From Candidatus Kryptoniota bacterium (lineage in GTDB: Bacteria; Bacteroidota; Ignavibacteria; Kryptoniales; JAKASW01): a stretch of DNA of 64,000 nt. The notes beneath the pieces were generated by a model, which was not told the DNA's origin, searched no databases, and saw nothing but the letters and a program-made list of their open reading frames with translations. Location of the stretch: positions 1-64,000 of the forward strand of contig DATCTN010000024.1 of assembly GCA_036567965.1 (NCBI GenBank). Direction: 5' to 3'. The position numbers and the translations under genes are program-made. This document shows, piece by piece, positions 47,266 to 55,864 of the stretch; position 1 is the first letter of the stretch; each line of letters opens with the position of its first letter.

Positions 47266-48069
47266 ATGCGCGCTGGAGCGTCCGGCATACCGGAACCTAT
47301 CGGCAGCTGGCTGTGCATCGACACTGGCGAACATGACGGCCGGTTCAATATGGACTACGACCTGCGTCTCGTTGAGAACTACAAATCGAACCGGGTTCCC
47401 ATTCTCAGATTCTACACCTGGAAGCCTTTTTGCATTTCGCTCGGTAAAAATCAAAATGAGAGCGACATCGACAGGGAGCGGGCGGCTAGTGACGGGATCG
47501 ATGTTGTCAAACGTCCTACCGGCGGCAAAGCGGTGCTCCACGCCGAGGAGCTGACTTATTCCGTCGTTATGGAAACCGGCGGGCGCTCGGTGCGTGAGAC
47601 TTACAACGCTATCAGCGCGGCGCTTGCGTCCGGTCTGAGGAGACTCGGGGCCGATCTGGAATTATCCCGGAGTTCGGCTGACTTCCGCAAACTGTTCCAT
47701 GATCCGTCTGCCATTCCGTGCTTCTCCACGTCGGCTGTTTACGAGGTGGAGAGTGGCGGACGAAAAATAATCGGGAGTGCACAACACAGGTTCGGAGATG
47801 TCCTTCTCCAGCACGGCTCGATCCTTGTCGGCGATTTTCATAAGCGGATCGTAGATTACCTGAAAATAGATGAGAATCTCAGGAGGAAGACCCGTGAAGA
47901 TCTGGACAACCACACCGTGGCACTAGCACATCTCATCAGCGGAAACATTGAATCCGAAAATCTGAAAAGTGCGCTAAAATCCGGTTTTGAAGAGGTTTTC
48001 CGGATACGCGTCTCGGACCTGCCGGCAGCAGAATTAATTTCTCATCGCTTGACGCTGGCTGCAAGTTGA
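47266..48069 (+). CDS. lipM: LipM-like octanoyltransferase / lipoate-protein ligase family protein
   Basis: 267 residues of the BPL/LplA/LipB fold. FYTWKPFCISLGKNQ, VVKRPTGGKAVLHAEELTYS, and PCFSTSAVYEVESGGRKIIG-SAQHR are the diagnostic parts. Cys152 matches the catalytic cysteine of Bacillus LipM and is absent from LplA ligases; Lys167 is the conserved active-site lysine. LipM moves octanoate from acyl carrier protein to GcvH, the first step of lipoylation. It starts 3 bases after lpxA, so it is co-transcribed with the lipid A genes. It is a candidate modifying enzyme for the GcvH-like protein at 17734. A scavenging ligase activity is the alternative. Confidence 0.78.
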   Translation: MRAGASGIPEPIGSWLCIDTGEHDGRFNMDYDLRLVENYKSNRVPILRFYTWKPFCISLGKNQNESDIDRERAASDGIDVVKRPTGGKAVLHAEELTYSVVMETGGRSVRETYNAISAALASGLRRLGADLELSRSSADFRKLFHDPSAIPCFSTSAVYEVESGGRKIIGSAQHRFGDVLLQHGSILVGDFHKRIVDYLKIDENLRRKTREDLDNHTVALAHLISGNIESENLKSALKSGFEEVFRIRVSDLPAAELISHRLTLAAS

Positions 48070-48139
48070 TCTTGCTTGCTCTACTATTTCGGCTCAGACC
48101 ATGCAGGGGAACTCGACGGCCAAACATACGGAGGTTTGA

Positions 48140-48982
48140 ATGCCACGAAAGACAGACGAATCCATGAACCCGCCGGCTGAAAAGTCAAAGGCGATTACCA
48201 CCAGAACGATCGTTCAGTTGAAGAAGAACGGTGAAAGGATCGCGGCACTCACAGCTTACGATGCTATCACTGCCAGGATTCTCGACGAATCCGGCATCGA
48301 GATAATTCTTGTAGGGGATTCGCTTTCGAATGTCTTTCAGGGGAATACGACGACGATTCCGGTCACCCTTGACGAGATGATCTACCACGCAAAGATTGTT
48401 GCGAAGACGGTTAAGCGAGCGCTCGTGGTGGTTGACATGCCGTTCATGAGCTACCAGGTAGACACGGAAGAGGCCCTTAGAAACGCGGGAAGAATTCTGA
48501 AAGAGACCGGTGCGAGTGCGGTGAAGCTGGAAGGAGGGAAGGCGATCGCTGAGTCTGTGAAGCGGATGACTGAGATCGGCATTCCCGTGATGGGCCACCT
48601 CGGGCTTACGCCTCAGTCGATAAACAAGTTCGGCGGTTATCGGCCTCGCGGCGAAGAAAAGGAGGAGGCGACAAAAATATTGTCGGACGCAAAACTTCTG
48701 GAGTCATCCGGAGCTTTTGCCATAGTTCTTGAAAAAATTCCGGCGTCTCTCGCGGCCCGCCTTACGAAGAGTGTCGATATACCTACCATAGGCATCGGCG
48801 CTGGGCCACACTGTGACGGTCAGATCCTTGTATATGCCGACATGATTGGGCTGACGCATGAGTTCAAACCTCGTTTCGTCCGCCACTACGCAAACGTATC
48901 GGAGATGATGCACAAGGCGTTCGTCGAATATGTTGAAGACGTGAAGAAAGGGAACTTCCCTTCCAAAGAGGAGAGCTACTGA
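48140..48982 (+). CDS. panB: 3-Methyl-2-oxobutanoate hydroxymethyltransferase
   Basis: Makes ketopantoate from ketoisovalerate and methylene-tetrahydrofolate, first step of pantothenate/CoA synthesis. TIM-barrel motifs: [40 protein letters not shown] with the metal Asp, [47 protein letters not shown] and [20 protein letters not shown]. 280 residues including about 20 polar N-terminal residues beyond the usual start; the AGGAGG-like ACGGAGG before ATG 48140 supports this start. No panC or panD nearby. Confidence 0.95.
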   Translation: MPRKTDESMNPPAEKSKAITTRTIVQLKKNGERIAALTAYDAITARILDESGIEIILVGDSLSNVFQGNTTTIPVTLDEMIYHAKIVAKTVKRALVVVDMPFMSYQVDTEEALRNAGRILKETGASAVKLEGGKAIAESVKRMTEIGIPVMGHLGLTPQSINKFGGYRPRGEEKEEATKILSDAKLLESSGAFAIVLEKIPASLAARLTKSVDIPTIGIGAGPHCDGQILVYADMIGLTHEFKPRFVRHYANVSEMMHKAFVEYVEDVKKGNFPSKEESY

Positions 48983-49062
48983 ATCCAAACTGACTCCAGT
49001 AATATTCGTTTCAATTCAGTTCCCGTTTTTCAGGTTCAGTTTCTCAAGATCACGGAGAGCAC

Positions 49063-49593
49063 ATGACGCCTTCATACCTGCAACAACCTCTACCGGCAGA
49101 ATACGACCGCTTCTTTGCCGGTTATGTCAGACTGGTGCCTGAGACGGATGTAATGTCTGTCCTCCGATCTCAGCCTGAAATAATAATGAAAACGGTAAGA
49201 GCTATCGACGCGCAGAAAGTCGACTTTCGTTATGCCCCCGGTAAATGGTCTGTACGCGAGGTCTTCGGACATATTGTAGACTCGGAAAGAGTTTTCAGTT
49301 ATCGTGCGATGTGTATCGCGCGGGGCGAAACCGCAAACCTCCCCGGGTTCGACGAGAACCTGTATATGCTCAAGTCGGGATTCGGCAAAGTGCCGCTGTC
49401 TGAGATCGCATCGGAATTTGAATCGCTCCGTGTCTCAAATGTACTTATGCTGGAGCATTTGGATGATGGTTCGTGGCTGCATGCTGGTACAGCAAACAGC
49501 AAGGCCGTAACCGTCCGAGGACTCACCTTCATAATGGCGGGCCACGTCCGACACCATATCCGTGTACTGGCGGAACGTTACTCAGTAAGCTGA
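49063..49593 (+). CDS. DinB-like four-helix metalloprotein
   Basis: 176 residues of the DinB/YfiT-like fold: KWSVREVFGHIVDSERVFSY holds the first metal His, followed by AMCIARGETANLPGFDENLY and the C-terminal MAGHVRHHIRVLAERY with the second and third histidines. Members act as thiol-dependent or unknown S-transferases, some using bacillithiol, which would fit the bacilliredoxin at 4562, but the link is only suggestive. It stands alone between panB and the cold-shock gene. Confidence 0.85.
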   Translation: MTPSYLQQPLPAEYDRFFAGYVRLVPETDVMSVLRSQPEIIMKTVRAIDAQKVDFRYAPGKWSVREVFGHIVDSERVFSYRAMCIARGETANLPGFDENLYMLKSGFGKVPLSEIASEFESLRVSNVLMLEHLDDGSWLHAGTANSKAVTVRGLTFIMAGHVRHHIRVLAERYSVS

Positions 49594-49752
49594 AAATCTA
49601 ATTTAGAGAAATCCGGCGGCCGCTTTGCCACCATTGGGTTCAAGGCACTCACTTTTCGTAACACCCGCAAGATCAACGTGGTTTGAAGTCATGTCTTTCT
49701 TCCAACCCATCCGTCTTCGCTAATGCGTTGTACCATGTTAACCCAAAAAAAC

Positions 49753-49781
49753 TTGACATTCTGTCAACAGCTGGCTAAATT
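49753..49781 (+). promoter_or_regulatory. Strong sigma-70 promoter of the cold-shock gene, with palindrome over the -35
   Basis: -35 TTGACA (49753-49758), exactly 17 bases, -10 TAAATT (49776-49781). The -35 forms one arm of a perfect palindrome TTGACATTCTGTCAA (49753-49767), a possible operator. Transcription would start near 49788, giving a leader of about 260 bases before the cold-shock protein ATG. Confidence 0.75.
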
Positions 49782-49787
49782 CATGTG

Positions 49788-50047
49788 GAATTTTGACGAA
49801 CTCATGTGATAGCATGGATTTTTGTTACCTCTTGGCCGTTCCGCTATTTTTCACATCCGTTAAATTCCCCCCCAGCTGGAAACCGGTAAAGCAGCGAGTG
49901 ACTGGTTCTCTTCTCCCGAATACCTTTCTGTCTGGGGCCTTTAACTGGCGAGCAGTTCGAAGGGAACCGTAGGTGTCTATCGCGCTTCCGTGCGGCTGCG
50001 TTTTACAAAACATCTTTTGAGTTGATGATAAAACTAGGAGGTCACCG
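49788..50047 (+). promoter_or_regulatory. Long 5' leader of the cold-shock gene, possible RNA thermosensor
   Basis: Between the promoter and the ATG at 50048 lie about 260 bases without a reading frame, ending in a strong Shine-Dalgarno (CTAGGAGGTCACC). cspA-type genes often have such long leaders that refold with temperature. The boundary is inferred from the promoter position; the fold was not computed. Confidence 0.5.
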
Positions 50048-50251
50048 ATGCCTAACGGCAAGGTAAAATGGTTCGATGGAAAAAAGGGCTTCGGCTTCAT
50101 CGAACAGGAAAATGGTCAGGATCTTTTTGTGCATTACACCGATATAAAGACCGACAAGCAATACAAGACTCTTGACAAGGGGGTCGATGTCGAATTCGAA
50201 ATCGTAGAGGGTGCACGAGGTCTGAAGGCTGTTAATGTAACAGTCAAATAG
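50048..50251 (+). CDS. Cold-shock domain protein (CspA family)
   Basis: A 67-residue single OB-fold RNA chaperone: [20 protein letters not shown] with RNP1 (KGFGFIE) and DLFVHYTDI with RNP2. It binds single-stranded RNA and DNA and melts structures at low temperature. A strong Shine-Dalgarno (AGGAGG) precedes the ATG. Promoter with long leader upstream and an intrinsic terminator downstream make it a single-gene transcript. Confidence 0.95.
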   Translation: MPNGKVKWFDGKKGFGFIEQENGQDLFVHYTDIKTDKQYKTLDKGVDVEFEIVEGARGLKAVNVTVK

Positions 50252-50299
50252 ACATAAGTCTCGTCACCGGGGTCCGAAGGCTCCGGGCGGGCAAATTTC

Positions 50300-50341
50300 A
50301 AACCCGATGTCGGAATGAATTTGATGACATCGGGTTTTTGA
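50300..50341 (+). terminator. Rho-independent terminator after the cold-shock gene
   Basis: AAACCCGATGTC (50300-50311) pairs perfectly with GACATCGGGTTT (50326-50337) across a 14-base loop, continuing into a T-run (TTTTT, then GATT). It ends 18 bases before the next gene. Confidence 0.93.
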
Positions 50342-50359
50342 TTATAATATGTATCGAAG

Positions 50360-50818
50360 ATGAGTTTTGAGTTCAAACCGAAGGATATTGAGAACATCAG
50401 CGGTGTTCTCCAGGTCAAACCGGTAAAAAGGGGAGACTGCTACAGGCTCGAGCTGAGCGACATCAAATCGAAGCGGAAGCTCGCAATTGAGATCTATCCT
50501 TCAATCAAGACCGGGAACCGGAAGGGAAATCTCATTTCCGTCTATACTATCAATTCTCACCTCCAGTTGCATCAGTGCTCAGGATATCTTGCCTCAGAAA
50601 TGTTGGGGGAAGTGACTTTCTACTCCGAGTCCGACGGCAAGATAAGCGGACTTATTGTAGAGAGGGAGGCGGGCTGTTCACTCTACGCGAACGTTGACCG
50701 AAGCGTCCTGTCGGGCGACTTCACACGCTTCGGACCTGAGGTCATGCTGAGCAGCATCGCACTTTCACTCGCAGAGACCAGCCTGTCACCGCAAGGGTCG
50801 GGCACATCGGGAAAGTGA
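50360..50818 (+). CDS. Conserved-looking hypothetical protein upstream of ybeY
   Basis: 152 residues, no signal peptide or membrane segment. The sequence is beta-rich (GDCYRLELSDIKSKRKLAIE; LISVYTINSHLQLHQCSGYL) with an acidic, small-residue C-terminal tail. I do not recognise the family. Its last four bases (GTGA) overlap the ybeY start, so the two are translationally coupled and this gene is likely real. No clear Shine-Dalgarno precedes its ATG. It might be a partner in rRNA processing by context alone. Confidence 0.65.
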   Translation: MSFEFKPKDIENISGVLQVKPVKRGDCYRLELSDIKSKRKLAIEIYPSIKTGNRKGNLISVYTINSHLQLHQCSGYLASEMLGEVTFYSESDGKISGLIVEREAGCSLYANVDRSVLSGDFTRFGPEVMLSSIALSLAETSLSPQGSGTSGK

Positions 50819-51249
50819 AAGTCCAACTCTTCACGAATTATACTCCAAGACCGAAGTTCCATGGAAAAGAGATCGGCACGCTCGTCCGAAAGATCTTGCG
50901 GGAGGAGAAGAAGAATGCCGATAGTATTAACGTGGTTCTCGTTGACGACGGCTACCTCCTCGAAGTCAATAAGAAGTTTTTGAACCACAACTACAAGACC
51001 GATGTTATAGCTTTTGATTTGGGCGAAGGTCGTAATATAGAAGGCGAAGTTTACATCAGCGTGGACAGGGCTCGGACTCAGGCAAGGCGATATGGAGTCT
51101 CGCTCGAAAATGAAATCATGAGGTTAATCGCTCACGGACTTCTTCATCTCGCGGGATGGGACGACGCTTCGCGCGCTCAGAAGCTGAACATGAGAAAACG
51201 CGAAAACCTGTTCATTGAGTGGCTTTACGCACGACGCACCAAACGATAA
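50815..51249 (+). CDS. ybeY: Endoribonuclease YbeY (rRNA maturation)
   Basis: 144-residue metal-dependent RNase for 16S rRNA 3' end processing and ribosome quality control. The zinc motif is AHGLLHLAGWDD (H-x3-H-x5-D/H type), with NVVLVDDGYLLEVNKKFLNH and TDVIAFDL before it. The start codon is GTG, overlapping the previous stop (GTGA). Confidence 0.93.
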   Translation: MKVQLFTNYTPRPKFHGKEIGTLVRKILREEKKNADSINVVLVDDGYLLEVNKKFLNHNYKTDVIAFDLGEGRNIEGEVYISVDRARTQARRYGVSLENEIMRLIAHGLLHLAGWDDASRAQKLNMRKRENLFIEWLYARRTKR

Positions 51250-51300
51250 CTTGACTTTGGGAATTTTCAAAGTATATTTGTCTTTAGATCTAGGAGACAG

Positions 51301-51756
51301 ATGCAGGAAAAAATCGTCGAACTGATCGTATTTCTGATGAGAGAGATCAGCCAGGCACGAGACATCTCGCATGTCGATGTGTCAAAGCTCGCCGAGAGAG
51401 GTTACAGCCAGTCTGAAATCTCGACGGCGCTCAGCTGGATATACGATAAGATGAATCTCCGCGAGCCGCTGAAGCGCGTGAAGAGTCCTCGCGCGAAATC
51501 GTACAGAGTATTTCATGAGGCCGAACGCCAGATCATTACTAAAGAAGCACGCGGGTTCCTTACCGAGATGTACGAGCTCGGCCTTATCGACAAGCTGGAC
51601 CTCGAGAACATTATCGAACGATCTTTGATGTCCGGATCGAATACTGTGGATAGAGACGAGATAAAATCAATCATCGCGGGCGTGATTTTCGAGTACAATT
51701 CTCCCGGCAAGCCGGGAAGCCGGATAATGCTGAACAGTTCCGACACCATCAACTGA
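51301..51756 (+). CDS. smg: Smg-like DUF494 family protein
   Basis: 151 residues of the DUF494/Smg family: MQEKIVELIVFLMREISQAR, YSQSEISTALSWIYDK, RVFHEAERQIITKEARGFLT, and a C-terminal EMYELGLIDKLDLENIIERS. The function is unknown; the gene classically lies next to topA, as here (59 bases upstream). Shine-Dalgarno TAGGAG precedes the ATG. Probably co-transcribed with topA and xerC. Confidence 0.88.
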   Translation: MQEKIVELIVFLMREISQARDISHVDVSKLAERGYSQSEISTALSWIYDKMNLREPLKRVKSPRAKSYRVFHEAERQIITKEARGFLTEMYELGLIDKLDLENIIERSLMSGSNTVDRDEIKSIIAGVIFEYNSPGKPGSRIMLNSSDTIN

Positions 51757-51814
51757 AAGATCTGCACCTAATTTGAAATTCAGTCAATCCTCTTAAAACT
51801 GGTAAAATCCCGAA

Positions 51815-54160
51815 ATGGCAAAAAAGCTTGTTATAGTCGAATCCCCTGCGAAGGCAAAAACAATTAACAGATACCTCGGAAACGATTTCGTGGTTGAAGC
51901 GTCGGTGGGCCATATAAAAGATCTGCCAAAGAGTAAACTCGGCGTCGATGTTGAAAAGGGTTTCGAGCCGGATTACAAAACCATTCGCGGCAAGAGTGAA
52001 ATCATAAAGAAATTGAAGGACCTTTCCGAAAAGGCGCAGCAGGTATATATCGCGACCGACCCTGACCGCGAAGGAGAGGCGATCGCCCAGCATATCGCCG
52101 ATGAATTGAAACAGAATTCTGAAAAAGTTTACCGTGTGCTTTTTACGGAGATCACTCAATCCGGAATTTCGCGTGCGATGGAGAAACCTCTCAAAATCGA
52201 TTCGCATTTGGTTTACGCGCAGCAAGCGCGAAGAGTGATGGACCGGCTTGTCGGCTATAAGGTCAGTCCTCTCATTTGGAAAGCCGTATACCCGGGGCTT
52301 TCTGCGGGACGAGTACAGTCAGTAGCTTTGAAACTGGTTTGCGAAAGAGAAAACGCAATAAACAGCTTTTCGCCCATAGAGTACTGGTCGATTCTCGGAA
52401 AATTTCTCACGGACCGGAAAGAGGAATTCGAAGCGAAGCTTGTCACGATCGACGGAAAAGAGTTGAGAGATCCGCAAGGAAGCGCGACGGATCCTGAGAG
52501 GAGCAAGAAAGAGTTTTCTATCGAGAGCCAGGAAGGTGCGACCCGCCTCGCCGAGGATATCAGGAAACAGAAATACGCGATCACGTCGATTTCGAGGAAG
52601 GAACAGAAACGGAATCCAGCACCGCCGTTCATCACCAGTACCCTTCAGCAGGCGGCATCGACACGTCTCGGGTTCTCGCCGAAGCGTACGATGATTCTCG
52701 CACAACAATTGTATGAAGGTGTCGATCTAGGCCCGGAAGGAAGGGTCGGGTTAATCACTTATATGCGTACGGATTCCACCCGCATCAGCAACGAGGCGCT
52801 CGAAGCCGCGAGAGATTATATCAAGTCTGAATTCGGAGAAGAATTTCTCCCAAAGGAGGCGCGTCACTTTAAAAAGGGAAAAGCTTCTCAGGATGCGCAC
52901 GAAGCGATCCGACCGGCACATATGGAATTCCTTCCTCAGGAAGTGAAAAAATATCTTCCGCGCGAAATGTTCTTATTGTACGATCTGATCTGGAAAAGAT
53001 TCGTCGCATCTCAGATGAATCCGGCCGTGTATGATCAGTTCACCGTGTCAATCGAAGGCGGTAAGTATATCTTTCGTGCGACAGACTCGCACGTAAAGTT
53101 CGCCGGCTTCTTGCAAGTTTACGATATCACCGCGGAAGACGCCGACATGTCGAAGCCGGACGAGGACGGAGAGGAACTCCAGAAATTTAAGCTTCCTCCA
53201 ACGCTCAAGGAAGGAGAGCGGGTCGACCTCGAGGATATTCTGCCGCGCCAGCATTCGACAAAACCGCCGCCTCGATACACCGAAAGCAGTCTCGTGAAAG
53301 AACTCGAGTCGCTTGGAATCGGCAGACCGAGCACGTATTCATCCATAGTATCGACCATCGAGGACCGCGGATACGTCGAGCTAAAAGAAAGAAAACTGTT
53401 TGCGATGGATCTCGGTATGAATGTGAACAAGATTCTCTCTTCCAACCTTCCCGAGTTTTTCGATGTGAAGTTCACGGCTGAGATGGAATCGGAGCTTGAC
53501 GAGATCGCGAGCGGGAACAAGAAATATCTTGACGTGATGAACGAATTTTACACTCCGTTCGACATTGCGGTAAAGAAAGTCGAAGGTAAGATCGAAGAGA
53601 TTAAATCCACTGTTGACGGTCAACAGGTTGCGTGCGATCTCTGCGGCGCGCCGATGGTCATCAAATGGAGCAGGCGCGGAAGATTTCTTGCCTGCAGCAG
53701 GTATCCGGAGTGCAAGAATACGAAACCGATCGACGCGCACGACGACAACAACCGCCCGACTGGCGCGAAGTGTCCGGAGTGCGGAGGCGACCTCATTTAT
53801 AAGAACAGCAGGTTTGGAAAATTCATCGGCTGTTCGAATTACCCGACGTGCAAATTCACGAAGAGCATCACGACGGGCGTAAAATGTCCCGAGTGCGGCA
53901 AAGGTGAGCTCGCGCAGAGGTTCACAAAGAAAAAGCGTATATTCTACGGATGCACAAATTACCCGAAGTGCCATCACGCGACATGGGACAAACCGGTCGA
54001 CATACCGTGTCCGCTCGGCGACTCACCGTATCTCCTGGAAAAATACTCGAAGGCAAAGGGAAATTATTACAAATGCCCGAAGTGCGAGAGCGAGATATCG
54101 CCGGACGAGGTGAACGGGCAGAACAAAACAGACAAGCAGGTTGAAGTTGCGGCTAAGTGA
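51815..54160 (+). CDS. topA: DNA topoisomerase I
   Basis: Relaxes negative supercoils. 781 residues: TOPRIM domain (KLVIVESPAKAKTINRYLG at the start, TDPDREGEAIAQH), the core with catalytic Tyr316 (LITYMRTDSTRIS), and C-terminal zinc ribbons. Three ribbons are of the four-cysteine type (CDLCGAPM…CSRYPEC; CPECGGDL…CSNYPTC; CPECGKGE…CTNYPKC). A fourth (CPLGDSP…CPKC) has only three cysteines. The stop overlaps xerC by 4 bases (GTGA). Confidence 0.96.
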   Translation: MAKKLVIVESPAKAKTINRYLGNDFVVEASVGHIKDLPKSKLGVDVEKGFEPDYKTIRGKSEIIKKLKDLSEKAQQVYIATDPDREGEAIAQHIADELKQNSEKVYRVLFTEITQSGISRAMEKPLKIDSHLVYAQQARRVMDRLVGYKVSPLIWKAVYPGLSAGRVQSVALKLVCERENAINSFSPIEYWSILGKFLTDRKEEFEAKLVTIDGKELRDPQGSATDPERSKKEFSIESQEGATRLAEDIRKQKYAITSISRKEQKRNPAPPFITSTLQQAASTRLGFSPKRTMILAQQLYEGVDLGPEGRVGLITYMRTDSTRISNEALEAARDYIKSEFGEEFLPKEARHFKKGKASQDAHEAIRPAHMEFLPQEVKKYLPREMFLLYDLIWKRFVASQMNPAVYDQFTVSIEGGKYIFRATDSHVKFAGFLQVYDITAEDADMSKPDEDGEELQKFKLPPTLKEGERVDLEDILPRQHSTKPPPRYTESSLVKELESLGIGRPSTYSSIVSTIEDRGYVELKERKLFAMDLGMNVNKILSSNLPEFFDVKFTAEMESELDEIASGNKKYLDVMNEFYTPFDIAVKKVEGKIEEIKSTVDGQQVACDLCGAPMVIKWSRRGRFLACSRYPECKNTKPIDAHDDNNRPTGAKCPECGGDLIYKNSRFGKFIGCSNYPTCKFTKSITTGVKCPECGKGELAQRFTKKKRIFYGCTNYPKCHHATWDKPVDIPCPLGDSPYLLEKYSKAKGNYYKCPKCESEISPDEVNGQNKTDKQVEVAAK

Positions 54161-55068
54161 CTAAGTCGCCGATTAGAGAGTTGGCAGCATCTTTTCTCGA
54201 CTATTTGAGAAAGGAGAAGGGAGCGGCGGTGAAGACTCTCATAACTTACGAGCAGTCCTTGCGTGAGTTTAACAATTTCCTTTTTGAATATAACGGCGGG
54301 CGGGAGATTACTCTCGATGAACTGCCGGAAGATGGGGTGAGAGCATTCCTCGTCGAGCTGGACAAGCGGGGAAACGGCAGACGGACAGTCAGGAAGAAAC
54401 TCTCAAGCATCAGATCGTTCTCGAAATATCTGGTGAAATTCGAATTTACAGACCGCGATTTCACTTCTTTCATAAGTACGCCCAAGGCGAAAAAGCCGAT
54501 ACCGGTTTACATTGAGGAGGACGGAATAAATGAGATTCTCAATGTGAAAGTCGACGGGCCGGCCGACTACCGCGACAAAGCAATCCTCGAACTCCTGTAC
54601 GGCACTGGAATGCGCGTAGGCGAGCTGTGCGGACTCGACCTTCCTGATCTCGATTTCGACTCGTCGCAGGTAAAGGTCCTTGGAAAAAGGAGCAAGCAGA
54701 GAATAATTCCGGTGATCGACAGGGCAGTAAAATCTGTTCGGGATTACTTGAAGTTCAGGGATAAAATTTGCGAGAAAAATATTGATGAGCAGGCTTTGTT
54801 CGTCTCGTCGAACGGCAAGAGGATTTTGCCGGCCGCGGTTTACAGGATCGTGGCGAGAAGGATCCGGAAAGTTTCGGAGGTCGAAAGGAAAGGTCCTCAC
54901 ACATTGAGGCATTCGTTCGCGACGCATCTTTTGAATCACGGCGCGGATCTCGAGGCCGTCAGGCAGCTTCTCGGACACGAAAGCTTATCGACTACACAGG
55001 TTTATACGCATCTTTCTATTGAACAACTCAAAAAAGTATACAAGGAGGCACACCCACGCGCAAAATGA
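54157..55068 (+). CDS. xerC: Tyrosine recombinase XerC
   Basis: 303 residues: N-terminal SAM-like core-binding domain (FLDYLRKEKGAAVKTLITYE) and a catalytic domain with Arg153 (GTGMRVGEL), His248 and Arg251 (HTLRHSFATHLL), His274 (LLGHESLSTTQ) and the nucleophile Tyr283 (VYTHLS). It resolves chromosome dimers at dif with a partner. XerC versus XerD cannot be told with certainty; the place after topA favours XerC. Start codon GTG overlapping the topA stop. No dif-like site was found in the window. Confidence 0.9.
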   Translation: MTKSPIRELAASFLDYLRKEKGAAVKTLITYEQSLREFNNFLFEYNGGREITLDELPEDGVRAFLVELDKRGNGRRTVRKKLSSIRSFSKYLVKFEFTDRDFTSFISTPKAKKPIPVYIEEDGINEILNVKVDGPADYRDKAILELLYGTGMRVGELCGLDLPDLDFDSSQVKVLGKRSKQRIIPVIDRAVKSVRDYLKFRDKICEKNIDEQALFVSSNGKRILPAAVYRIVARRIRKVSEVERKGPHTLRHSFATHLLNHGADLEAVRQLLGHESLSTTQVYTHLSIEQLKKVYKEAHPRAK

Positions 55069-55126
55069 TTCTCTGTCATTAAAGGTTCACGGATCAATTA
55101 AACATTCTCAACAAAGGAGGAATCTT

Positions 55127-55429
55127 ATGAACATCAGCATCACTTCACGTCATTTCAAGGCTGACCCTGCTTTGAAGTCTTATGCTGAAGACAAAGTCGC
55201 AAGACTGAACAGATTCTTCGACGGCGTCGTACACTGCGACGTCGTTTTCCTCAATGAACATTCAAAACCAAACGGCACAGACAAGATGGTGGAGATAAAA
55301 CTTTCAGTCCACAACGGGATCCTGAAAGCGGCGGAGACAACGGATGATTATTTCAAAGCTGTAGATAAAGCGATAGACAAACTGGAAGCGCAGCTTGTGA
55401 AGTTCAAACAGAAGCTTAAACATGAATAG
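55127..55429 (+). CDS. hpf: Ribosome hibernation-promoting factor (HPF/RaiA family, short form)
   Basis: 100 residues: MNISITSRHFKADPALKSYA, FFDGVVHCDVVFLNEHSKPN and KAVDKAIDKLEAQLVKFKQK are the conserved blocks. It binds the 30S subunit and blocks translation in stationary phase; with no C-terminal extension it is the short form. The frame is open from 55019, but ATG 55127 has AAGGAGG and fits the family. It is followed by a strong terminator. Confidence 0.93.
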   Translation: MNISITSRHFKADPALKSYAEDKVARLNRFFDGVVHCDVVFLNEHSKPNGTDKMVEIKLSVHNGILKAAETTDDYFKAVDKAIDKLEAQLVKFKQKLKHE

Positions 55430-55454
55430 AGACTTCTGAAATTGTATGTCAGCG

Positions 55455-55484
55455 CCCCGCCTTCATGGCGGGGTTTTTATTTTA
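55455..55484 (+). terminator. Rho-independent terminator after hpf
   Basis: CCCCGCC (55455-55461), loop TTCAT, GGCGGGG (55467-55473), then TTTTTATTTT. It ends the topA-xerC-hpf transcript. Confidence 0.95.
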
Positions 55485-55594
55485 TACAGTCAGGAGACGT
55501 CGTTCTTTTCGAGGAGCTCCGGTATCATCTGCCCAGTGGGAAAGGTGAACCAATCTGAGTGCTCCTCCATGGTACCTTTCTGGAGACCTCCGGA

Positions 55595-55721
55595 AGATTC
55601 TTCACCTCGTGAATCCGTCTGAGCTCCATGGACGGAACCACTTCGTTCGGAATGACAAATAAAACCCAGTTGTCATGCTGAGGAGTCTTTCGAGGATTGT
55701 TGCAGCGACGACTAAGAATCT
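55595..55721. repeat. 127-base imperfect palindrome, candidate dispersed element
   Basis: The 55485-55864 gap before hprK contains a head-to-head repeat. AGATTCTT (55595-55602) … TTCGTTCGGAATGACAA (55642-55658) is mirrored by TTGTCATGCTGAG (55670-55682) … AAGAATCT (55714-55721): outer ends AGATTCTT/AAGAATCT and inner ends ATGACAA/TTGTCAT are inverted repeats. The text TTCGTTCGGAATGACAA and TGTCATGCTGAGGA…AAGAATCT is familiar from intergenic elements in many bacterial genomes. No gene or T-run was seen in the gap apart from this. Confidence 0.6.
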
Positions 55722-55864
55722 GCTTGAGGACTCCTGAATGTCGCTTTCGTTGAGAACCGCAAGTCTTTTTGGGTCTTTCATGGGTTCTAAATGATCGACC
55801 TAATTCAGTATATCCTCATTACCTCCGTGCATTTCCGCCCATTTGTTTATATATTTTCATCGTC

